Below are positions 51,585 through 58,356 of a stretch of 58,356 nt of DNA, piece by piece. This stretch comes from Bacilli bacterium (GTDB taxonomy: Bacteria > Bacillota_I > Bacilli_A > RF39 > UBA660), in the NCBI GenBank assembly GCA_017472015.1, contig JAFURC010000008.1, positions 1 through 58,356 of the forward strand, in the 5' to 3' direction. Below the pieces are notes generated by a model that was given only the letters and a program-made list of their open reading frames with translations, did not search any database and was not told the DNA's origin. The number at the start of each line of letters is the position of its first letter. Positions within the stretch are counted from its first letter, which is position 1. Made by a program: the position numbers and the translations under genes.

Positions 51585-52391
51585 ATGAAAAAAGGAATTT
51601 ATATATTAAGTGGTTTAGTTATTATTTTTAGTATTCTTTGTTTAATAAAAGATAAAAGAAAAGAAAATGAAGTAATTAAAAATAATAATCCTTATGAAAT
51701 ATTTAGTTTTTATAAAGAGGAAAACTTAAATAGATATGAAAAATATTTTAATAATAATAATTTAAGCTATAAAGATACAATTCTAAGAGTTAATATAGGT
51801 CTTGATAATAGTTTTTATACAAATACTAAAGAAATTATTAATTTTGATAAATTAATGCTTGTTAATAAATATAATTATGTCAGTGAATCTTTTAAAGTAC
51901 CAAATTTAGTAGAAGTATCGGAATTTGCTAAAGATAATATGTATTTAGAAAAAGAATGTATGACATCTTTTATTAAAATGGCAAGAGATGCTAGCATAAA
52001 TGGTCTTAATTTAAGAGCAATTTCGACATATAGAACTTATGAATATCAAGAAAATTTATATAATAATTATTTAAAAAGTGATGGACTAGAAAAAGCGGAT
52101 ACTTATTCGGCTAGACCTGGTTTTTCTGAACATCATACAGGTCTTGCAATTGATCTTGATAATATAAAAACTAGTTATATGAATTTTGAAAACACTAAAG
52201 AATTTACTTGGATGAAGGAAAACGCCTATAAATATGGATTTATTTTAAGATATCCAAAAGATAAAGAAAATATAACCGGTTATATGTATGAAGCTTGGCA
52301 TTATAGATATGTTGGTACTCGTATTGCTACTTATATTCATGAAAATAATATTACTTATGAAGAGTATTACTATGAATTTCTTGATAAATAA
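51585..52391 (+). CDS. VanY/LdcB-type D-Ala-D-Ala (or L,D) carboxypeptidase
   Basis: 268 residues from ATG 51585 (a GTG two codons earlier is possible). An N-terminal signal-anchor, then the M15B peptidase domain: YSARPGFSEHHTGLAIDLD supplies zinc His and Asp, and YEAWHYRYVG the second His and base Glu. It trims peptidoglycan stem peptides outside the membrane. The -10 TATAAT (51569-51574) is only 10 bp before the start, so the main mRNA may be leaderless. Confidence 0.9.
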   Translation: MKKGIYILSGLVIIFSILCLIKDKRKENEVIKNNNPYEIFSFYKEENLNRYEKYFNNNNLSYKDTILRVNIGLDNSFYTNTKEIINFDKLMLVNKYNYVSESFKVPNLVEVSEFAKDNMYLEKECMTSFIKMARDASINGLNLRAISTYRTYEYQENLYNNYLKSDGLEKADTYSARPGFSEHHTGLAIDLDNIKTSYMNFENTKEFTWMKENAYKYGFILRYPKDKENITGYMYEAWHYRYVGTRIATYIHENNITYEEYYYEFLDK

Positions 52392-52408
52392 AAAGAATCA
52401 TTAAGATT

Positions 52409-53017
52409 CTACTCATTTTCATCTTGATTTATAATTTGTTTAATTCTTTTATATTGACGACTAACATTTGGAACACAATGAATATAAATACCATTTTGAC
52501 TTCCCATATTTCCCCTTCTTGAATTATAACCAGTTGAGGCACTTGTAAATATTTTAATGGTTCCAATACCACAAAATCTTTCTAAAATATTTTGGCTCAT
52601 CACAACTTCCCTTATATATTTATATTTTAATTCTTTTTCTTCTTTATTAATAAAACCATCTTTATATTCAACTTTAGTTTTATAGAAATTATAGACTAAA
52701 TTATCATATTGTTTCTTTTCAATTGGTAATTTAATAACTAGATATAAAATTACAATTAATAAGATAATAGCAAATATTAATGAACCTTCTAAAATATATA
52801 AAGACGAATAAGAAAATAAGAATAAAACGATTAATAAACTTCCACCTTCTTTTAAAACCTTATATAGTAAATCAAACTTTGGTTTTAAAGAAAATATTAC
52901 TTGATCATCTTTTAAAATATTATTATTTTGCGTATTTGAATTTAATAAATCAAATCCACATTTTGAACAAAACCGACTATCTTCATCTAATTTAAATCCA
53001 CATTTTTTACAATACAT
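52409..53017 (-). CDS. Zinc-ribbon membrane protein with PH-like domain
   Basis: 202 residues: an N-terminal zinc ribbon (CKKCGFKL, CSKCGFDL), two membrane helices (about 53-90) and a bacterial PH-like domain (KVEYKDGFINKEEKELKYKY, GIGTIKIFTSAST). Zinc ribbon plus bPH pairs are common in Bacillota; they may scaffold proteins at the membrane. Confidence 0.75.
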   Translation of the reverse strand: MYCKKCGFKLDEDSRFCSKCGFDLLNSNTQNNNILKDDQVIFSLKPKFDLLYKVLKEGGSLLIVLFLFSYSSLYILEGSLIFAIILLIVILYLVIKLPIEKKQYDNLVYNFYKTKVEYKDGFINKEEKELKYKYIREVVMSQNILERFCGIGTIKIFTSASTGYNSRRGNMGSQNGIYIHCVPNVSRQYKRIKQIINQDENE

Positions 53018-53028
53018 AAATTACCTCA

Positions 53029-53472
53029 TTATTTATTTTTACTTGATTTCATTTCTTTAGCAAGAGAAATCCAATCATTTTTAATTTCATTTAGAATCTC
53101 TACTACTAAAGGATCATTATGATCTTTTAATTCTAAATTTATAATATTTTTATGAACATCACGAACTAATAATTTTAAATATGATCTATCAGGAGCACTT
53201 AAATCTCTTTCTTCATATATTTTTATAAATTTACTTTGACTATTAATATAATTTTCTTTAAATTCTTGATATAAAAGCATATATAATTCAGCTAAATCTG
53301 ATGCATCTAAATAAAGATTATGTTTTTCTTTAATACTACCATTATCCATTTGGATATATAAAAATAAATTCCCTTCAATGATGTGAAATTTAAAATCCAT
53401 TACTTTATTATTATGCTTTGTAAATAATGAATCCATATAACGAATTATTACTTTTTCTATTTCTTTTGGCAT
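53029..53472 (-). CDS. Unknown soluble protein
   Basis: 147 residues from ATG 53472, preceded by GGAGTG; the frame stays open 26 codons further upstream without a better site. Mixed alpha/beta with VMDFKFHIIEGNLFLYIQMD and a helical C-terminus. No family recognised. Lies in a small minus-strand group with the zincin gene; might belong to the same functional set. Confidence 0.6.
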   Translation of the reverse strand: MPKEIEKVIIRYMDSLFTKHNNKVMDFKFHIIEGNLFLYIQMDNGSIKEKHNLYLDASDLAELYMLLYQEFKENYINSQSKFIKIYEERDLSAPDRSYLKLLVRDVHKNIINLELKDHNDPLVVEILNEIKNDWISLAKEMKSSKNK

Positions 53473-53533
53473 AGTTATCACTCCTATATATATTATATAA
53501 TTTAGATTAAAAAAATACAAGAAATTATTACTA

Positions 53534-53740
53534 TTAACTATTAAGAGCAATTAATCTAAATTCATAATAATAACTACTATTGATAATTAATATATTATTA
53601 TCTATACATTCTTTTAATATTTTTTTCTTTAAATCATATTCTTTTATATTGTACCATTCATCTGGAAATATATTTTCTTTGTCATGAAAAATACTACGAT
53701 AATTAGTTTGCAAAACGATATATTCTTTATCTATGTCCAT
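53534..53740 (-). CDS. Small unknown protein coupled to the zincin gene
   Basis: 68 residues (MDIDKEYIVLQTNYRSIFHD start), acidic/aromatic, no membrane segment. It overlaps the end of the zincin gene by 14 bp, which suggests translational coupling, for example as an inhibitor or partner. No family is recognised. Confidence 0.5.
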   Translation of the reverse strand: MDIDKEYIVLQTNYRSIFHDKENIFPDEWYNIKEYDLKKKILKECIDNNILIINSSYYYEFRLIALNS

Positions 53741-55142
53741 ACTCTCCCTCTCTATTCTTTTTAATATAATTATCTAAAAAATTAAGTAAATCTGAACCTA
53801 TTAAATCATTTAAATCAGATATTAGTTTATCACTTTTAACAGATTTTTTAATAGCATCATAATTAGCTAAGCATTCATCAAATGATCGAGTTTCAAGGAC
53901 TGAAAAGTATAGTGATCCATGACCTGATAAGCAAGGAATATCTAACTCTTCATCAAATACTTTTCCATTAAGAATAGCATCTAACATATTTTCAAGCATT
54001 AATTCAGGAGCAAAATATTTTCTTAAATTAATTCTTATAAACTCTTCTCTTTCAATTGTTAAAAATTCTAAAACGACATCTCGTATATTAAACTCTGAAA
54101 CCATATTAAAAACTAATGTATTATTTTCATGATTCCAAAATTCTAATATTGAAGTTTTACTATTTAACATATCCCGACATACAATATCTAAATAATCATC
54201 AAAACTTCTATATGTTTCATCGATCTTTTTATAATATAAGTTTTTAAAATAATTTTTCATTCCTTCATGTTCTTTATGAAAATTTTCTAAATATATTTTT
54301 ATTTTATCTAAAGTTTTTTCATTATCAATTTGATTAGTCAACTCTTTATACTTAGAAAAAGTATCATCACTTAAAGTTTCAAATGATTCATATAACAAAT
54401 GACTAAGTTCATGTTCAAACATTACTGGTTCAGTTGGACTAGTTATAAATTCTTTGGTTTCATTATCATAACTTTCTCCACCTTTATTACCTGAATTAAT
54501 AAATATAAACTCAGGATTTTCTTGTTTTAACTTAATCATTTTTTTTATATCATTTACTGTTCTATCATGTTTTTTTAGCAAACTTCTTTTTAATTCATTA
54601 ATAATAAAAGATAAAAATTTCTTTTCATGATCTTTAAATAAATTTGAAAATTCATTAATTAGTTCTTGATCTTCATAAGATAAATCATAACTAATTTCTT
54701 CATTTAAATGAGTTTTAGCAAATACAATTGGAAGAACAATACCATGTCTTAAATAAATATCAATTATTTCTCTTTCATTATCATGAAAATCACTATAACT
54801 ATTAGTTTTTAAATTATTATATAATTCCATTTTTTCATCATCATTTATTTTATCTAAAATTAAATCGATTATTAAATTACCATTATAATTAGTAAATAAA
54901 ACTTTAAATGAAGAGTTAAGAAGAGGTTTAGTTATATTATATTTTAAATATAATCTTGTTAATTCTAATTGATTTTTAACATAATTATCCATTTTTTCAC
55001 TATGAATGCCTTTTTCAAGTAAATGTTCGGCTAAAGTTTTATTTTCATATTCTATTTCTAATAAATCACTTGTAAAATTAATATTAGCAAGAGTTTCATA
55101 ATCTTCTTTTTTTAATAAATCTATATAATCTTCTTTTTTCAT
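53727..55142 (-). CDS. Large putative zincin (HELSH) of unknown family
   Basis: 471 residues, no signal peptide. Residues 1-200 are helical with ankyrin-like spacing (NKTLAEHLLEKGI, DLILDKIN). The zinc motif MFEHELSHLLYES (HELSH at 244-248) follows, then long helices and a C-terminal domain LDIPCLSGHGSLYF/FDECLANYDAIKKS. The layout recalls toxin or effector-type peptidases more than housekeeping ones. An adjacent overlapping small gene could encode a modulator. Confidence 0.65.
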   Translation of the reverse strand: MKKEDYIDLLKKEDYETLANINFTSDLLEIEYENKTLAEHLLEKGIHSEKMDNYVKNQLELTRLYLKYNITKPLLNSSFKVLFTNYNGNLIIDLILDKINDDEKMELYNNLKTNSYSDFHDNEREIIDIYLRHGIVLPIVFAKTHLNEEISYDLSYEDQELINEFSNLFKDHEKKFLSFIINELKRSLLKKHDRTVNDIKKMIKLKQENPEFIFINSGNKGGESYDNETKEFITSPTEPVMFEHELSHLLYESFETLSDDTFSKYKELTNQIDNEKTLDKIKIYLENFHKEHEGMKNYFKNLYYKKIDETYRSFDDYLDIVCRDMLNSKTSILEFWNHENNTLVFNMVSEFNIRDVVLEFLTIEREEFIRINLRKYFAPELMLENMLDAILNGKVFDEELDIPCLSGHGSLYFSVLETRSFDECLANYDAIKKSVKSDKLISDLNDLIGSDLLNFLDNYIKKNREGEYGHR

Positions 55143-55230
55143 TTAATCAAATCCTTCAATTATTATTTTATATTTAGATTATACAATAATAATTAATTAT
55201 TTAGCAACTGTTTAATATATTTATAATATA

Positions 55231-55268
55231 AAAATCTTGTTTCTATTTTATTTAAGAAACAAGATTTT
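55231..55268 (-). terminator. Terminator of the spoVA operon
   Basis: A 14-bp perfect stem (55231-55244 with 55255-55268), 10-nt loop, followed by T residues in both directions. Confidence 0.85.
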
Positions 55269-55312
55269 AATAATGTGAATTAAACTTTAAAAATTATAAA
55301 TATTCTTTTTAA

Positions 55313-55663
55313 TTAATCTTTTGGTCTAAAGAATAAAGAGAATATAAAGGCAAAGAAAATGGCTGATGTGATACCTGATGCGGTTAAATCAAACATTCCC
55401 ATAGCAAGACCTATGAAACCGTTTTCACTTGCTCCGACCATTCCTCCATGGATTAACAAGTGACCAAATGAAGTAATTGGTACTAAAGCTCCGGCTCCAA
55501 CATGAGCAACGATTAAGTCATAGATATTAAAAATATCAAGAGCCGAACCAATAATTACAAACATACTAGTAATATGACCAGGAGTTAGTTTTGTATTATC
55601 TAAAATCATTTGAGCAATTAAGCAGACAATTCCTGTAAATAAAAATGAATATATGTATATCAT
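55313..55663 (-). CDS. spoVAE: SpoVAE (SpoVAEb type)
   Basis: 116 residues, four membrane helices, with DNTKLTPGHITSMFVIIGSA, GAGALVPITSFGHLL and a GMVGASENGF loop, all typical of SpoVAEb. Part of the channel that loads dipicolinic acid into the forespore and releases it at germination. Starts within the spoVAD stop (ATGA). Confidence 0.95.
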   Translation of the reverse strand: MIYIYSFLFTGIVCLIAQMILDNTKLTPGHITSMFVIIGSALDIFNIYDLIVAHVGAGALVPITSFGHLLIHGGMVGASENGFIGLAMGMFDLTASGITSAIFFAFIFSLFFRPKD

Positions 55664-56658
55664 TCGACACTCTCCAAACTAACAGCATGAGCTATACTTA
55701 AAATATTTTCTTTTTGAAATACCATACTTGGATTAAATAAAGCCCCAGTTGCTACATATAAAACTCTTTTTAATTCTTTCTTTTCTAGTTTTTTGATAAT
55801 ATCTGAATAAACTACTAAAGCACTACAAACAGGACCTGAGCCTCCGGCTTGTACATCTTTTTGATTATCTAAATCATATAACATAACTCCACAATCATTA
55901 TATTTTTTACTAATATCTATTCCATATTCAGTTTTCATAAAATCAATTAAAATTGATTTACCATAGATACCAAGATCTCCTGTTAAAATTAAATCATAGT
56001 CATCAATTGTTCTATCTAAATCGCTTAAATGTTTATTAATGGTATATGCAGCAGCTGGAGCCATCACACTTCCCATATGTAATGGATCTGTTTGTTCATA
56101 ATCTTGAGGAACCCCAATAGTTGAACTTTCAAGACGAACTTTACCTTTTTTACTTGTTAAAATGCAACTTGCGCCTCCGGTTGCTGTAAACGTTGCGGTT
56201 CCTGGTTTTGGGGCTCCATATTCCGTTGGATTTCGAAATTGTTTTTCAGCTACCATATTGTGACTAGAAACACTTACTAAAACATTATCACAAGTTTTAT
56301 TCTCAACGAAATTCGAACCAATTATTAAACCTTCCGTATTAGTAGCACAGGCGGTATAAATTCCTAAAAATGGTAAACCTAATTTTCCAGCTGTATAAGA
56401 ACTAGCCGCAATTTGATTTTGCAAATCCCCTGCAATAAATAAATCTAAATCACTTTTTTCTAAACTGGTTTTATTTAAAACTAAATTAATACTATCTTGC
56501 ATTAGTTTTGTTTCAGCTTGTTCTAAACTATCTGTTTCAAAATACATATCTTCATAATGCGAATCAAATCTTTTAGAAAGTGGTCCTTTATTTTCATAAG
56601 GTCCTACAACCGTTGCAACATCTTTAATATAAACATTTTTATATTTAGTTGTCATCAT
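55660..56658 (-). CDS. spoVAD: SpoVAD
   Basis: 332 residues, thiolase-like fold. VYIKDVATVVGPYENKGPLS, FLGIYTACATNTEGLIIGSN and GPVCSALVVYS match SpoVAD, the cytosolic subunit that binds dipicolinic acid. The start (ATG ATG) overlaps the spoVAC stop. Normal length. Confidence 0.96.
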   Translation of the reverse strand: MMTTKYKNVYIKDVATVVGPYENKGPLSKRFDSHYEDMYFETDSLEQAETKLMQDSINLVLNKTSLEKSDLDLFIAGDLQNQIAASSYTAGKLGLPFLGIYTACATNTEGLIIGSNFVENKTCDNVLVSVSSHNMVAEKQFRNPTEYGAPKPGTATFTATGGASCILTSKKGKVRLESSTIGVPQDYEQTDPLHMGSVMAPAAAYTINKHLSDLDRTIDDYDLILTGDLGIYGKSILIDFMKTEYGIDISKKYNDCGVMLYDLDNQKDVQAGGSGPVCSALVVYSDIIKKLEKKELKRVLYVATGALFNPSMVFQKENILSIAHAVSLESVE

Positions 56659-57098
56659 GCACCTCCCATAACTATAAGTCTTATGAATCCAAATATATAC
56701 GCCGATACTACTCCATATAAAATAACTGTTCCGGCTAATTTGAACATATTAGCTCCAAGACCTGTTACAAATCCTTCTTTTTTATATTCAATTGCTGCAC
56801 TTGTCATGGAATGGGCAAATCCTGTAATTGGAATAATAAGTCCACATCTTGCAAATTTAACCCATCGATCAAAGAAACCTAAAGCCGTAAATAAACTTGC
56901 TAAAAATATTAGAGTTATTATCATAAAAATCGAAGCATCACTATTTGATAATTCTAAATAATAAGAATAAAAATCAACTAATAATTGACCAATAACTCCC
57001 ATTATTCCCCCTACTACAAAAGCAATAAAAGCGTTTTGACCACGATGTTCTTTTGGTTTATGGTTCATAACTAATTTATTGTATAATTTTTTCTCCAT
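56655..57098 (-). CDS. spoVAC: SpoVAC
   Basis: 147 residues from ATG 57098 (weak GGTGATA site); the frame extends 15 codons upstream without a better start. Four or more membrane helices with QNAFIAFVVGGIMGVIGQLL and CGLIIPITGFAHSMTSAAIE. SpoVAC is the mechanosensitive DPA channel subunit. First gene of the three-gene spoVAC-D-E operon, the minimal Clostridium-type set. A TGTATA/AATAAT pair (57142-57120) might be a sporulation sigma promoter, but this is weak. Confidence 0.95.
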   Translation of the reverse strand: MEKKLYNKLVMNHKPKEHRGQNAFIAFVVGGIMGVIGQLLVDFYSYYLELSNSDASIFMIITLIFLASLFTALGFFDRWVKFARCGLIIPITGFAHSMTSAAIEYKKEGFVTGLGANMFKLAGTVILYGVVSAYIFGFIRLIVMGGA

Positions 57099-57141
57099 AC
57101 TATCACCATTTTTATTATTTTCTATTTTGGAAAAAATATAC

Positions 57142-57176
57142 AAAAAAAAGAATTAGATTTTTAATTTTCTAATTCT
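57142..57176 (-). terminator. Terminator of the 57.2-58.3 kb gene
   Basis: AGAATTAGA (57149-57157) pairs with TCTAATTCT (57168-57176), then eight T on the minus strand; it separates this gene from spoVAC. Confidence 0.8.
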
Positions 57177-57206
57177 AATTCTTTTATCATTAAATATTAA
57201 GTTAAA

Positions 57207-58310
57207 TTAATCCCATGCTTGATATGAAAAACCACCATTAATTTGCTTTATAGTTATTTCTTTTGTATTAAGATTATAATAGTATTCAACTCCCACAAGT
57301 TCATTTCCATAATCATCTAATTTACCTTTTTCCTTAAGTGCTATACAAATTTTATTTTCTTCTTTTAAATATGCGGAAAAATTAGTCAACTCATATTTAT
57401 TATTCCAATCAGCTATTTTTAATTCTTCTTGTTTATCAAAATTTTTAAGTTTTAAAATACTATTATCAACATAAACTATAAAATCACCAATAAAACCTAA
57501 TGGATTTTTGTAATTTGTTATTTTTTCTACATTACCATTTTCATTATATTTTTCAATAATATTATCTTTTAAAATGTATAAGTAATCTCCACTGATTACA
57601 CAATTTTTTGGCTCTATATTAGTTGCAATTAACTTTTTGTCTATAGTATAAATAGCATTTACTTTATAGAAAGAATAATCAAAAATATAATTACTCTTAC
57701 CAATTTTTTTTATCATTAAATCATTTCCTTCCATAAAAATTTCCTCTTTTGATATATAAAGCAAACGGTTGTTATATGGATAAGGTGTATCAGTTGCAGC
57801 AATAAAATTATCATCATAAACTAATAAATCAAAATACTTATTTTCATACATTTTTTTATTTAATAATATATTATAATAAACACTTTCAGACTCCTCTTTT
57901 CCATTTATAGATCCTAAATATGAGAATGCAATTATACCAATAACTTTACTTTTATCTTCACTTAAATGTAAAGTATAAGTATTATAATCTGGATCTAACT
58001 CTATATTTAACACTTTGTCATTTTTTCTATCATAAACTTTTAAACCAATATCGCTATATAATACAAAATTATCACTAGCTCTTAAAATCTTTGCTTCTTC
58101 TGTATTAGTTTTAATTGTATAAATAATTTTTGAACAATTATCACCAGAGCAAGAATTAAAATCACTTCCAAATACATTTAAAGTATAACCATCATTGTTA
58201 TCTTCATTATTATTTAACACTTTATCATAGACAATAAATCCACTTAAACCAAGTACTAATACGATTAAAATAACAACAAATAGCATTAAATTATTTTTCT
58301 TTTTTTTCAT
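57207..58310 (-). CDS. Membrane-anchored beta-propeller-like protein of unknown function
   Basis: 367 residues. A signal-anchor (7-30) is followed by an extracellular beta-rich region with a Cys pair (CSGDNC, about 54-59) and periodic Tyr/Asp/Asn-rich strands (KLIATNIEPKNCVISGDYLY), suggestive of a propeller. No catalytic motif or named family. Located upstream of spoVA but with its own terminator, so it is not part of that operon. Confidence 0.6.
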   Translation of the reverse strand: MKKKKNNLMLFVVILIVLVLGLSGFIVYDKVLNNNEDNNDGYTLNVFGSDFNSCSGDNCSKIIYTIKTNTEEAKILRASDNFVLYSDIGLKVYDRKNDKVLNIELDPDYNTYTLHLSEDKSKVIGIIAFSYLGSINGKEESESVYYNILLNKKMYENKYFDLLVYDDNFIAATDTPYPYNNRLLYISKEEIFMEGNDLMIKKIGKSNYIFDYSFYKVNAIYTIDKKLIATNIEPKNCVISGDYLYILKDNIIEKYNENGNVEKITNYKNPLGFIGDFIVYVDNSILKLKNFDKQEELKIADWNNKYELTNFSAYLKEENKICIALKEKGKLDDYGNELVGVEYYYNLNTKEITIKQINGGFSYQAWD

Positions 58311-58356
58311 AATACAAATCTACTTTTTATACTTTTATTATATATATATATATATA

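Overview
The window is strongly AT-rich, densely packed DNA of a Gram-positive bacterium. Most genes have AGGAGG-type ribosome binding sites. The genetic code is standard, not the Mollicutes one: yabG, spoVAC and spoVAD end in TGA, while tryptophans are TGG. The gene content (spoVA operon, yabG-veg next to ksgA, a CotF-like coat protein, uvsE, T-box control of ileS) points to an anaerobic Bacillota near the low-GC, uncultured gut Bacilli (RF39/ML615J-28-like) that kept sporulation genes. The lineage is an inference; no rRNA is present.

Layout. 0-4 kb: two tRNAs, a small coat-protein operon, rsmI, and a 22-residue-repeat LRR protein. 4-14 kb: T-box-controlled ileS with a basic small ORF in its leader, a large surface protein whose upstream region has a G8 tract inside a promoter-like element, obg, a HAD phosphatase and an archaeal-type valS. 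14.4-19.1 kb: a compact five-gene operon (nucleotidyltransferase, GT2 glycosyltransferase, APH-like kinase, DegT aminotransferase, nucleoside phosphorylase/hydrolase) that looks like an undescribed small-molecule or glycan pathway, followed by 640 bp of decayed DNA. 19.7-24.9 kb: UvrD-type helicase with an embedded nuclease, tRNA-His, gpsA, and a PerR-box-controlled oxidative stress operon (flavin reductase-rubredoxin, Fur/PerR, rubrerythrin).

25-30 kb holds a coherent surface-fibre locus: a TasA-like exported subunit, a SipW-type signal peptidase fused to a polytopic membrane domain, a DUF5305 protein and a large exported protein with an FGE/C-type-lectin-like C-terminus. A 30-bp perfect inverted repeat lies upstream and an 11-bp stem-loop separates subunit from peptidase. 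30-44 kb: ABC substrate-binding protein (its ATPase and permease lie 11 kb away), a zincin with a duplicated start region, uvsE, nagZ, a candidate structured RNA, a cysteine-less thioredoxin-fold ORF that appears to start with ATA, VanW, surface proteins, a lone HipA-like kinase, and a coiled-coil membrane protein bracketed by 38-bp direct repeats.

44-58 kb: envelope genes (DUF1287, SanA/YdcF-like, YwaF-like, Big-domain protein, rhodanese lipoprotein), an Rpn-like nuclease, the conserved ksgA-yabG-veg cluster, a VanY peptidase, a zinc-ribbon/PH membrane protein, a second unusual zincin, and spoVAC-spoVAD-spoVAE. No CRISPR array, insertion sequence, reverse transcriptase or prophage was seen. 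The likeliest places for something undescribed are the five-gene operon, the fibre locus, and the homopolymeric promoter element at 9.5 kb.
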